Of a stretch of 26,896 nucleotides of DNA, positions 15,305 through 24,297 are shown piece after piece. The translations under genes were made by a program, and so were the position numbers. The notes below the pieces were generated by a model. That model was not told where the DNA came from, searched no databases, and saw only the letters and a list, made by a program, of their open reading frames with translations. Positions within the stretch are counted from its first letter, which is position 1, and every line of letters starts with the position of its first letter. The stretch lies in IMG/VR virus record IMGVR_UViG_3300042361_000157, positions 1 through 26,896 of that record; one strand, 5' to 3'. Source of the stretch: a virus.

Positions 15305-16360
15305 ATGATAAAGAGATTAATAAAGACAGGTTTACGAAATGAAGATAAAATATCAGAACTTTTAGTAAGTGGTTCATTGGCAATCAAAACTAAAAATGAT
15401 TTTGGTGTCCATGTCTTTAGTGGATCTGTTGCAGAGGATGGTATTGTTTCTGGTAGATTAACAAAACCAAAATATAATGAAGTAGAGGTAATAAAATCAA
15501 TAGATACTAATATAGTAGAATTGATAACCCCACCAGCACCAGAATTACCACCAACAATTTTATTAACATCTTATAATGAAGCAACTCAACTTATAAGTGA
15601 TTTAACATTACAAGTTGAAAGATTAAACACAGTTACACTTAACTTAGCATCAAAGGTTAGAGAATTAGAAATAGTAACTCAAAGTCTTTTAGTGGAAATG
15701 GATTCTAAAGATTTACTTTTAGCCGTATCACAAAATCAAACACAACAAGCTAATTTAAAAATAGAAAGTAGTATTGGTAGTTTACAAAACTCAATACAAA
15801 AAGCAACTGCAGAATCAATTCAAAGAGTTTCGTTAAGTGCAAGAAATACGTCGTTATTACAAGAGAACGCATTATTAAGTGAACAACTAACATCAGCACA
15901 AAATCAGATAATAAATCTTAATCAAACTATAAATCAAATAAACACTCAATTGAATACTAACCAAACACAATTGATTGCAGCTAATCAACAACTTACAAAC
16001 GCAACTACTAAGAAAAAGAAAATAATTTGTAACGAATTATACAATCAAGGTTTCTTACCTCAACACATTTGGAACGCCGATGAAATTTATGGTGAGATGA
16101 TGTATGAGAAAGACCCTCGTTTGGTATTAGGGTATATGATGTGGGCTAGAAATGTAGTTAAATATATGAAAGCTAAACCACAAAATACTAAGTGGATTTA
16201 TATGATGGTTAAACCTTGGACTGAGCATATGGCTTATGAAGTAGGTACGTTACCAAAAGATAATTGGATAGGTAAACTTATTCATAGTGTAGGAAAACAA
16301 TATTGTTACTATGTATATGATAAGCAAATGAGTAAAAGAAATAAGTTGTCATGGCAATAA
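15305..16360 (+). CDS. Coiled-coil tail fibre protein with C-terminal helical domain
   Basis: The 351-residue protein has a short beta-rich head (about 1-60), a Pro-rich joint (PPAPELPPTI) and a long Gln/Asn/Leu coiled coil (about 90-235). A compact C-terminal domain follows (about 240-351), starting KKKIICNELYNQGFLP and containing DPRLVLGYMMWARNVVKYM and VKPWTEHMAYEVG. I recall similar terminal domains on phage tail and neck-appendage proteins; I cannot name the family. A fibre or whisker that ends in this globular tip is the likely shape. It overlaps the next gene by 10 bases. Residue bias (Q, N, L) differs strongly from its neighbours. Confidence 0.72.
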   Translation: MIKRLIKTGLRNEDKISELLVSGSLAIKTKNDFGVHVFSGSVAEDGIVSGRLTKPKYNEVEVIKSIDTNIVELITPPAPELPPTILLTSYNEATQLISDLTLQVERLNTVTLNLASKVRELEIVTQSLLVEMDSKDLLLAVSQNQTQQANLKIESSIGSLQNSIQKATAESIQRVSLSARNTSLLQENALLSEQLTSAQNQIINLNQTINQINTQLNTNQTQLIAANQQLTNATTKKKKIICNELYNQGFLPQHIWNADEIYGEMMYEKDPRLVLGYMMWARNVVKYMKAKPQNTKWIYMMVKPWTEHMAYEVGTLPKDNWIGKLIHSVGKQYCYYVYDKQMSKRNKLSWQ

Positions 16361-17628
16361 AAACATTTAAGGAAATATTAAATAATCAGGGATATAGAAT
16401 ATCTTCAAATGATAGAAAAATATTTGAAGAAGGTAACCTTGAGTCCTTCTTTGGATTTGGTGAAAAGGATGCAATTGAGTTTGTTGTATATGATTTAAAT
16501 GATAATCAATTACCACAAATAAATGATGAGTTAGTTAGATATGTTCCATTGACAACTGCAAACATTAAAGATTATTTTTTAATAGCTGAAGGAACTGTAC
16601 TTAAGAAAAATCAATTTCCAACTGAATATTTTATAGATGTTGAAAGACTTTTAAGAGAAGCTGGATATGATAATGGTATATTTAAAACACAAATAACATT
16701 ACTTAACAAAAGAGTTGGTAGTGAGTTCCCATCCGATAGTTTATGGATAGCTGAAATATCACCATCACGTACAGAGGTAAGATTATTACCTTTAAAGAAA
16801 GGATTGGAGTTAAATGCAGAACTTAAAAAAAGATTTGATTTATTTATAAATAATGGTGAATTTAGGGATGATACTATAAACTTAGCATTCAATTTTATTG
16901 AGAAAGTAAATCCAACTGTAATTGATAATTTTTTAAAATCAAAATATTCAACTAAATGGTTGGAGAAAATGAATACTGAATTTAAAATATCTAGTTTAGA
17001 TGTATTTTCGACTAAGGTATTTGAAAAATTTACTCAAGCGTGTTTTTATGAATTCACAAATAGAATATCTGATATAAAGGATGTTAAATATGGAAAGGTA
17101 AAAAATGAAAAGCCGGTAATAGAATTATCCGTAAATCAAATTGAAAGTATATGTAAAAAAATATTAATTCAATGTATTGATTTTTACCTATCAAAACCAG
17201 ATGTTAAAAAGGAAGCTACTTATGATGCTGGGTTGGATGAGAGTGTTGATATTGTTGGTAAGGTATTACAAAGAATTGAATCAAACAATACAATAGATAC
17301 AACAAGTCCTATAATCCAAAAGGCCGAATTAATAAAACCAATATTAACAGCTAAGGAATTAAAGTTGGAAGAAGAAATTAAAAAACAAATTCCACCACCT
17401 CCCCCACCTGAAGAAATAAAAGTTTTACCGGTGGAGCCTGAACCAATAATAGCAACACCTGTTGGCGAACCACCATATGAACCACCAACCCCACCACCAA
17501 CCCCACCACCAAGTGGAGGCGGCGGAGGTGCCGGAAGCGGTGGTGGTATGGGTAGAGAATACGATACACTGGATAGACAGAATTTGACAGATGGTGGATT
17601 GGGTAGAGAACGAATAGAATATACATAA
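16351..17628 (+). CDS. Baseplate or tail protein with Pro-rich and Gly-rich tail
   Basis: The 425-residue protein has a globular, helix-rich body (about 1-345; start MAIKTFKEILNNQGYRISSN). An unusual tail follows: PPPPPPEE, a run of PP-T-PPP (about 380-394), then GGGGGAGSGGGMGREYDTLD. I see no known domain. The start codon lies inside the last 10 bases of the previous gene. The tail composition is echoed by the Gly-rich N-terminus of the 1741-residue protein that follows 14 bases later. Position says baseplate or fibre attachment; no specific function is claimed. Confidence 0.7.
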   Translation: MAIKTFKEILNNQGYRISSNDRKIFEEGNLESFFGFGEKDAIEFVVYDLNDNQLPQINDELVRYVPLTTANIKDYFLIAEGTVLKKNQFPTEYFIDVERLLREAGYDNGIFKTQITLLNKRVGSEFPSDSLWIAEISPSRTEVRLLPLKKGLELNAELKKRFDLFINNGEFRDDTINLAFNFIEKVNPTVIDNFLKSKYSTKWLEKMNTEFKISSLDVFSTKVFEKFTQACFYEFTNRISDIKDVKYGKVKNEKPVIELSVNQIESICKKILIQCIDFYLSKPDVKKEATYDAGLDESVDIVGKVLQRIESNNTIDTTSPIIQKAELIKPILTAKELKLEEEIKKQIPPPPPPEEIKVLPVEPEPIIATPVGEPPYEPPTPPPTPPPSGGGGGAGSGGGMGREYDTLDRQNLTDGGLGRERIEYT

Positions 17629-17642
17629 TATAAACTAAAAAA

Positions 17643-20600
17643 ATGGAAGCAGGTAAAGCAGAAGGAATGAATGAAGCACAACAACTAAACAGTCTCGATA
17701 ATGAATTGGGTATTGGTATAGGTGGTGGCTCTGGTGCTGGCATTTCTTATGGCGGCGGCGGTGGAAGCCCAGCCGGTTTTATACCAATTGTAGATACTCC
17801 AAATGTAGCTAATACTGATAACAAAAATATACTTTACATCAAAGCAAATAGAGAGGCTAGCATTTATGTAAATGATATATCAATATATCAAACTACAAGC
17901 TACGGACTTTCATTATCGTTAAGTGATTTGTTGATTGATGGTCCTAAAACTATTACTGTACAAAAAGAAGGATATTCTTCAAATGAAAAATTTATAGTAG
18001 ATGTTGTAGAAAATCCAAAATATTATGTACCATATGTAGCTTTAGATATAAATCCATATGATAGTTTAGTAGCTTATAGTACTAGGGGTCTTCCAAATTA
18101 TACGGATGATACTAATAATTTATATAAATACGATCCTGAAACTTATAAGAGTGTTTACTCAACAACACCGGCATATACATTCAGAATACGAAAATTTGTA
18201 GGAGATGTACTTCAAACTGATTATAGTTACGATGTAGATGCTCAAGACAAATCTATTGATTTTAAATTAGTTCAAAACGAAGTAGTCCGAAACCCAACAG
18301 ACCCAATTCCTACAAAAATTAAATTAAATATTGCAGTTGGTGGACCAAATAATTCTGTTTTAATTGTAAAAAATGGAACTGATATATCAAATGAAGAATT
18401 TAATTTAACAAGCGGTAATACTGAATTTGAAGATTTTCCTTCATCTGATTTATTTTATTCAATACAAACATCGGATATAAATTCATACAGAATTACTAAA
18501 ATAGTAGTTAGTGGTGAGGGGTTCGTAACACAAACATTAGAAGCAACTTCTGGTTTAGAAAGTATATCTACTGAAATAAGAGCAGATAGAAATTTAAATA
18601 TTAGTATTACTAGTGAAAACTTTTCAATAACGCAAGCTACTGTACCTGTAATATCATTCGCAAATCCAGCACAATTAGCATCGCAAGATTTTACACAATA
18701 CAATATTAATTCAGATGCAGCAGTACCAATTGGAGTAAATTTAGTTGGAGATGTTAATAGAATAACAGCATATGTAAAAGATAAAACATATCAATTTGAT
18801 GTTAGTGGACAAAGTGCTATTATTATAATACCATCAAAAACATTTGATGTAATTGGAAAATATTCTATAAAATTAGTACCACGTAATTCGGCTGGTGATG
18901 GCGATTTTATAGAAACATCATTGGTAGCTGTGGATGATATATGGGTTGGTGTTCCTGATATTAGAAATATACAATATCCTTCTATATTAAGAGGACCTGA
19001 TTATGTTGGTACTGATGTTGATTTTAATATATCATATGATTCTGTAGATACTGATTATGTTAAAATTTATGCTGGTAGTAGTAATTCTAATTTTGCACAA
19101 CTACCAAAAAATGGTACTCATAAATTTAATTTTAAGCAATTATTAATTAATGCTGGTACTAATGTTTCCGAAGACCAAGATATAATAAATTTACAATTAA
19201 TATTAGTTCCATATAATATAAGTGGAAGGCAAACTGTAGTTGGTAAAAAAGAAATAATCACAATTCAATTTGATAAAGGTGATTTAACAATTCCTAGAGA
19301 AGTTGCTATTAGTAGGATTGCTGAAGGATTTATTGCACAATTTGATAAAACTATTTTTGCAGATGAAACCTCCAAATACTTAACTCACTTATTACATATT
19401 GGTGATGGTGATAATAAAGTAATTACAACTTGGACGGGTGATGATGATTCGCTTATATTAAAATTATACGAACCATTAGAAACAACCGTACAACCAAATC
19501 AGCAAGTTTGGATTTCTAAATTACAAGCTGACCCAATAGTTGAAACTATAACAATTAGCGGAGTTGATACAAGCTACTGTGCACCACTAAAAGGACCTAA
19601 CTTTTTATTAGATCCTGATAACGGAACTTCTTTTAAAATATTTGATGATTTAATAGCAAGTGGTTCTACTACATCAAATGATATACTAAATAAGATATCA
19701 TCTCAAAATAATATTGATACTGAAAAATTAAATATTCAGTATGTGAGTGGTTTTTCATATACATTTGACCAATTTGTACACTTTGGTTCTGCTGCTGAAA
19801 GATTAAAAAACTTTTATTATAAAATAAATATTTTGCAACAATATCAAGCAAAGTATTTAGATTTAACTCAAACATCATTTCCAATTGGTTATTTATTAAC
19901 AGAAGATACTGGTGGAGCTGGTACTCCTGAAATTGAAGGTAATGAAATATTAATTGGTGAGCAAATAGACCCAATTTTACAATTACAATTTGAAGTACCA
20001 CAAGTAATTCCCGCACCATATGCACTAATTGAAGCAAATGGACTTGCGGAAAAAATAAGTAATTTAATAAAAACATTTGATGGATATGAGAAATTTTTAT
20101 TTAAATCCGAAAATGCATTAGCATATCCAAAAGAAGATTATTTTAATTCAACAACATTATTAACTTATAGAGTATTAAGACCTATTACAAGTCCATTAGT
20201 TGTTAGTTGGTATGATACTGCATTAGCTGATTCTGAAGAATTTGATAAATATAATCAGTATGCAATGCGTAATAATCTACCAGCCTATATAACTGAAGAT
20301 TATGACAACGCCGATTTTATTTTATTCTTAGATATGATAGGCCAGCATTTTGATATTCTATGGGTTTATATAAATGGAATAAAAAAAGCAAAAAATGTAG
20401 AGCATAAAGAAGAATTGGGAGTCCCAGATGAACTAGTAAGTTCTATGTTAAACTCAATGGGTTGGAATGAAAAAAGAGCATTTAATTCTCAATTACTTTG
20501 GGAATATATGTTTGGTACAAATCAAGATGGATATCAAAAATATGGAAGAAGTTTGCAAGATGCAAACTATGAAGTGTGGAGAAGAATCTTAAATAACTTA

Positions 20601-22868
20601 CCATATCTATTAAAACACAAAGGTACTGCTAGAGCACTTAAAGCTGTAATGGCTTGTTATGGTGTTCCACAATCTATGTTGACTATAATGGAATTTGGAG
20701 GACCTCAAGATCCAACAAGAGGTGGTAGCACGCAATTTACATTTGATGATAGAACAGCAGCAATTGTATTAAATGAAAATTCATCGGTAAAGGTTCCTTG
20801 GAAAGAAACAAAAACAGGAGATTATCCAAATTGTGTTGAATTTAGAATACTACCAGCATCTATTACATCTACACCACAAAAATTAATATCAACTAATGAA
20901 TGGAGTTTAGATTTAATTCAAACAACAGGTTCATTTGCTAAATTAGAATTAAACTTTGGTGGCGATATATCAACAAGTACTTATATTTCTGAACCATTTA
21001 TAAGTGCATCTGTTTCAACATTTTACTTTGATACGGCTAGTAATTATCCATATGCATTTGGTCCTGATTTAAAAACAGGAAGTTTAGGATTTCCGTTATC
21101 ACTTGAAAATTATTCAAACGTAGCAATAAATAGATATAATTATGGTGGTTCAACATCTTTGTATGAAGTTTGGTTGGGTACTTCAAATGGTACTAGATTA
21201 ACTACATTTGTAAGTATGTCTATCTTAACGGATGATACGCAATGGGAAACTGGTGACCACATTGAAGTTGGTGGTAGCGGATATTCTGGTAATTTAGATG
21301 AGTTCCGTTTATGGACAGTTCCTTTACAAAGAAGTAAGTTTGAAAATCATACACTATTCCCAGACGCTATTAATGGTAACGATTTTGATTCATCTACCAA
21401 AGATTTAGTATTCCGTTTGGATTTTGAATATCCAAAAGATAGAGTATTAGACCCATATATTAAAAACGTTTCAATCGATACATCATATGTTGGTAATATT
21501 GGATTTGCAACGGCTAGTAATTTTTATTCAGCACCATCGTATCCATATCAATATATTCCATATGATAGAACTGTAACTGCTACTGTTCCATCTTTAGGAT
21601 TTAATCTTTCCAATAAGATTCGTTTTGAAGAACAAACTTTAATAGGTGACCTTTCTTATAAAACTAGAGCAACTCAAAAATCATTTGATAGAGCTCCTAT
21701 TGATACGAATCGTTTGGGATTATTCTTCTCTCCAATTAAGGAGTTGAATATGGATATTGTAAAAGCATTTGGTGATTTTAATATTGATAACTATATTGGT
21801 GATTTTAGTGATGAGTATAAGAGTAACTATAAACAATTAGATACATTAAGACATTACTATTTTGAAAGATTGGATAATAGAGATATCTATGAATATATTA
21901 GATTAATAAGATACATAGACAAATCTTTATTTGAAGTACTTTCTGATTTAGCTCCTGTTAGAACAAACATATCTAAAGGATTATTAATTGAACCACATTA
22001 TTTAGAAAGAAATAAAACTCGTTGGGATAGACCAGAATCATTAAGAAATGATTACGAAACATTTGTTGATACAAATAAAGATGTAATATTAGATGCAGAA
22101 TCTATACCAAAAGATGCGATATTAGATGCATCGGAGGTAACAAATATATCTGGTGATGTTAGTAATAATACGGGTATAGTAGATGCAAATGATGTTATAC
22201 AATTAGAAGGAACAAATCCATCTTACGATAGTAGTATTGATGCAAATGATGGAGTTTTATTAGAAGGTAGTGCACCATTTTACGATTTTGAAATACAATG
22301 TCCAACTGGGGCAAGTCTTTCTGGTGAAGCTGATTCATTTTCATTTACTGAAATTGGTATGGATAGAGATTCCCTTGCTAATGCTGGTTATGGCTTATAC
22401 GCTATAAATGGTACTGGTATAGTTAGAAGCTATGACCCACTATTTGGTAACTATCAAGAAACAGGTAGTAGAAAGAGTATATTTTTAGTAAAACAACAAT
22501 ATGTTCAAAAAATAAATACACAGACGGAAGGATATCCAACTACACCATATGGACAAGTTAGATATGAAAAGATACCAGTAACTAAATTCAAATATAAAGT
22601 ATCTTCATTACCATACAGTGGCAGTGTTGGTGTTGGCGGTGATGTTGTTGAAGTTACTGCATTGAATGGTTATTTCCCAACTCACTATATATACAAAAAT
22701 AATTTGGGAGAGGGAATGAAACGCTCATTTTGGAATGGTTCTATTCAAAATACATTAACAACTCCTGATGGATTACCTGCGGTTGAAACATTTACTACTA
22801 ATCCTAATATTCTTAGAGTGGCTAAGACTGGTAGAGGTAGTGGAGAACCGATTCTTGAAGTTGATTAA
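17643..22868 (+). CDS. 1741-residue tail/baseplate protein: PEGA-like, gpI/gp7-like segment and LamG-like domain
   Basis: This is the largest gene in the window. After a Gly-rich start (about 20-45) comes a PEGA-like strand set (about 63-120; IKANREASIYVNDISIYQ). Several beta-sandwich-like regions follow to about 640. At about 880-1010 a helical segment runs from ITEDYDNADFILFLDMIGQH to LPYLLKHKGTARALKAVMAC. That resembles the 'wall of helices and K-G-T' pattern of P2 gpI / T4 gp7-type baseplate proteins. At about 1030-1260 a LamG/concanavalin-like sandwich ends in GNLDEFRLWTVPLQRSKFEN. Short repeats lie at about 1477-1555, and a C-terminal beta domain follows. It probably builds the outer baseplate and host-binding surface, with LamG as a glycan-binding part. 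Sub-domain calls are pattern-based. Confidence 0.7.
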   Translation: MEAGKAEGMNEAQQLNSLDNELGIGIGGGSGAGISYGGGGGSPAGFIPIVDTPNVANTDNKNILYIKANREASIYVNDISIYQTTSYGLSLSLSDLLIDGPKTITVQKEGYSSNEKFIVDVVENPKYYVPYVALDINPYDSLVAYSTRGLPNYTDDTNNLYKYDPETYKSVYSTTPAYTFRIRKFVGDVLQTDYSYDVDAQDKSIDFKLVQNEVVRNPTDPIPTKIKLNIAVGGPNNSVLIVKNGTDISNEEFNLTSGNTEFEDFPSSDLFYSIQTSDINSYRITKIVVSGEGFVTQTLEATSGLESISTEIRADRNLNISITSENFSITQATVPVISFANPAQLASQDFTQYNINSDAAVPIGVNLVGDVNRITAYVKDKTYQFDVSGQSAIIIIPSKTFDVIGKYSIKLVPRNSAGDGDFIETSLVAVDDIWVGVPDIRNIQYPSILRGPDYVGTDVDFNISYDSVDTDYVKIYAGSSNSNFAQLPKNGTHKFNFKQLLINAGTNVSEDQDIINLQLILVPYNISGRQTVVGKKEIITIQFDKGDLTIPREVAISRIAEGFIAQFDKTIFADETSKYLTHLLHIGDGDNKVITTWTGDDDSLILKLYEPLETTVQPNQQVWISKLQADPIVETITISGVDTSYCAPLKGPNFLLDPDNGTSFKIFDDLIASGSTTSNDILNKISSQNNIDTEKLNIQYVSGFSYTFDQFVHFGSAAERLKNFYYKINILQQYQAKYLDLTQTSFPIGYLLTEDTGGAGTPEIEGNEILIGEQIDPILQLQFEVPQVIPAPYALIEANGLAEKISNLIKTFDGYEKFLFKSENALAYPKEDYFNSTTLLTYRVLRPITSPLVVSWYDTALADSEEFDKYNQYAMRNNLPAYITEDYDNADFILFLDMIGQHFDILWVYINGIKKAKNVEHKEELGVPDELVSSMLNSMGWNEKRAFNSQLLWEYMFGTNQDGYQKYGRSLQDANYEVWRRILNNLPYLLKHKGTARALKAVMACYGVPQSMLTIMEFGGPQDPTRGGSTQFTFDDRTAAIVLNENSSVKVPWKETKTGDYPNCVEFRILPASITSTPQKLISTNEWSLDLIQTTGSFAKLELNFGGDISTSTYISEPFISASVSTFYFDTASNYPYAFGPDLKTGSLGFPLSLENYSNVAINRYNYGGSTSLYEVWLGTSNGTRLTTFVSMSILTDDTQWETGDHIEVGGSGYSGNLDEFRLWTVPLQRSKFENHTLFPDAINGNDFDSSTKDLVFRLDFEYPKDRVLDPYIKNVSIDTSYVGNIGFATASNFYSAPSYPYQYIPYDRTVTATVPSLGFNLSNKIRFEEQTLIGDLSYKTRATQKSFDRAPIDTNRLGLFFSPIKELNMDIVKAFGDFNIDNYIGDFSDEYKSNYKQLDTLRHYYFERLDNRDIYEYIRLIRYIDKSLFEVLSDLAPVRTNISKGLLIEPHYLERNKTRWDRPESLRNDYETFVDTNKDVILDAESIPKDAILDASEVTNISGDVSNNTGIVDANDVIQLEGTNPSYDSSIDANDGVLLEGSAPFYDFEIQCPTGASLSGEADSFSFTEIGMDRDSLANAGYGLYAINGTGIVRSYDPLFGNYQETGSRKSIFLVKQQYVQKINTQTEGYPTTPYGQVRYEKIPVTKFKYKVSSLPYSGSVGVGGDVVEVTALNGYFPTHYIYKNNLGEGMKRSFWNGSIQNTLTTPDGLPAVETFTTNPNILRVAKTGRGSGEPILEVD
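22082..22147 (+). repeat. Pair of 33-bp units in the 1741-residue protein gene
   Basis: The dodecamer ATATTAGATGCA occurs at 22086-22097 and 22119-22130, 33 bases apart. The encoded units are VILDAESIPKD and AILDASEVTN. Confidence 0.6.
22182..22295 (+). repeat. Two 57-bp units encoding DAND...LEG
   Basis: Units start at 22182 and 22239 and encode DANDVIQLEGTNPSYDSSI and DANDGVLLEGSAPFYDFEI, 19 residues each. They continue the Asp-rich repeat series begun at 22082. Confidence 0.7.
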
Positions 22869-22890
22869 ATTTGAAAATATTAAATACTGG

Positions 22891-22898
22891 TATTTATT
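22891..22898 (+). promoter_or_regulatory. Variant late promoter motif TATTTATT (5)
   Basis: One mismatch from TATTTATA, 28 bases before the ATG at 22927, in a 58-base gap. It overlaps an A/T-only inverted repeat (TTATTT, three bases, AAATAA, 22894-22908), which might act as a weak terminator or operator. This is the weakest member of the set. Confidence 0.45.
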
Positions 22899-22926
22899 TT
22901 AGAAATAAAGTGTAAAAGAATATTAA

Positions 22927-23553
22927 ATGGCATATTTAGATAATTCGGAAATTATAGTAGAAGCAATAATTACTAAAAAAGGTAGACAGAAATTAGCATC
23001 GGGGCAATCTTTGGATATTACAAAGTTTTGTTTAGGTGATGATGAGATTGATTACACTCTTTACAATTCAGCAAATAAAAAAGGACCAAATTATTATAAT
23101 TCAGCTATTTTAGCACTTCCTATTACTGAAGCATGTGCTGATGAAACTCAAGCAATAAGATATAAATTAGTTACACTTCCAAAAGGAACTAATCAAATAC
23201 CAATTGTAACATTACAACCCCTATCAGTTAATACAACTCAAAATGAAGGTGGTGTTTTATTAGAACCATCAACTAGTCCCAACGGAAATCAAAATTTAGG
23301 ATATACGATGCTACTAGCAGACCAAAGAGCAGGTACATTGATAGTTAGTAGAGCAGCGAATGGTACTGGAACTACATTATTGTTGGATGATGCAATTTCA
23401 ACAACTGCACAAGTTGTTACTGGTTTAGAATTTAGATTTGTTCCAAATCCAAACTTATTAATCGATGTAGCTACAACAATTACTGTTTATGGTAATGAAA
23501 CTGGTGGTTCTCGAACTATTCCTGTAATCGTAACATACAAACCAACCTTATAA
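22927..23553 (+). CDS. Virion structural protein, 208 residues, paralog A
   Basis: The first of two adjacent copies of the same length. It starts MAYLDNSEIIVEAIITKKGR and continues with ASGQSLDITKFCLGDDEIDY; I recall similar openings in structural proteins of large marine and Bacteroidota phages. The body is rich in Thr, Val and Gly strands (ATTITVYGNETGG) and has no signal peptide. Counting by eye, about 154 of 208 positions match the next gene without gaps. It has its own promoter-like motif and is followed by a 97-base gap without a strong terminator. Cys34 and Cys70 are Ala and Ser in the sister copy. Role inferred as tail or neck decoration; not proven. Confidence 0.75.
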   Translation: MAYLDNSEIIVEAIITKKGRQKLASGQSLDITKFCLGDDEIDYTLYNSANKKGPNYYNSAILALPITEACADETQAIRYKLVTLPKGTNQIPIVTLQPLSVNTTQNEGGVLLEPSTSPNGNQNLGYTMLLADQRAGTLIVSRAANGTGTTLLLDDAISTTAQVVTGLEFRFVPNPNLLIDVATTITVYGNETGGSRTIPVIVTYKPTL

Positions 23554-23616
23554 TATAAAAAGTATAATACAACATATCTTTAAAGTTGATTAATAATTGA
23601 AAAATAAAAATTAGTT

Positions 23617-23625
23617 ATATTTATA
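23617..23625 (+). promoter_or_regulatory. Putative late promoter motif ATATTTATA (6)
   Basis: An exact ATATTTATA lies in the 97-base gap between the two paralogs, 25 bases before the ATG at 23651. It would drive 23651-25512 up to the terminator at 25533-25558. Confidence 0.65.
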
Positions 23626-23650
23626 GAATATAGATAAAAAACAATATCAA

Positions 23651-24277
23651 ATGGCATATTTAGATAACACAGAAATTACGGTAGATGCAATTCTTACTAA
23701 AAAAGGTAGACAAAAATTGGCATCGGGGCAATCTTTGAACATTACAAAGTTTGCTTTGGGTGATGATGAAATAGACTACACGCTTTATGAACCAGCACAT
23801 CCAAAAGGTTCTGCATACTATGATTCGGCAATCAGAGCCATTCCTATTACGGAAGCTAGTCCTGATGAAACTCAAGTATTGAGATATAAATTAGTTACCC
23901 TTCCAAAAGGAACAACTCAAATCCCAACTGTAAGATTGGGCATACCTCAAGTTAGTGTTAATCAATTTGAAGGTGGTGTGGGATTATCTCCAACAACATC
24001 TCCTGCTGGAAACCAAAATGCTGGATATACAATGGTATTAGCAGACCAAAGAGCAGGTACAATTACTGTTACTAGAGGAGCAACTGGTACTGGTAATACA
24101 TTATTCTTAGGTGATGAAATTACAACAACTGCGCAAGTTGTTACTGGTTTAGAATTTAGATTCACTCCAAATCCAAACTTAACACTTGATGTATCTACTA
24201 CAATAACTGTATTTGGAAATGAAACTGGAGGTTCTCAAACTATTCCTGTAATCGTAACATACAAAGCAACCGCATAA
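23651..24277 (+). CDS. Virion structural protein, 208 residues, paralog B
   Basis: The second copy of the pair. It begins MAYLDNTEITVDAILTKKGR and shares the blocks ITKF-LGDDEIDYTLY, LVTLPKGT-QIP, ADQRAGT and AQVVTGLEFRF with paralog A. The least similar region is about residues 91-120, with TLQPLSVNTTQ in A against RLGIPQVSVNQ in B. That stretch may be an exposed loop that sets the two apart. Twenty bases separate it from the 404-residue gene, with no promoter-like motif, so those two are probably co-transcribed. Separate promoter-like motifs for A and B suggest independent levels of expression. Confidence 0.75.
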   Translation: MAYLDNTEITVDAILTKKGRQKLASGQSLNITKFALGDDEIDYTLYEPAHPKGSAYYDSAIRAIPITEASPDETQVLRYKLVTLPKGTTQIPTVRLGIPQVSVNQFEGGVGLSPTTSPAGNQNAGYTMVLADQRAGTITVTRGATGTGNTLFLGDEITTTAQVVTGLEFRFTPNPNLTLDVSTTITVFGNETGGSQTIPVIVTYKATA

Positions 24278-24297
24278 AAATAAAATAGAAATATAAA

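Noticed and set aside
16841-16848. Exact TATTTATA inside the 425-residue protein gene
   Set aside because: A few such 8-mers are expected by chance in DNA this A/T-rich; no start codon of a real gene follows at the usual distance.
17220-17743. Two overlapping reverse frames opposite the Pro/Gly-rich tail
   Set aside because: They are produced by the repeated CCA and GGT codons of the + strand; both cross the border of two clear + strand genes.
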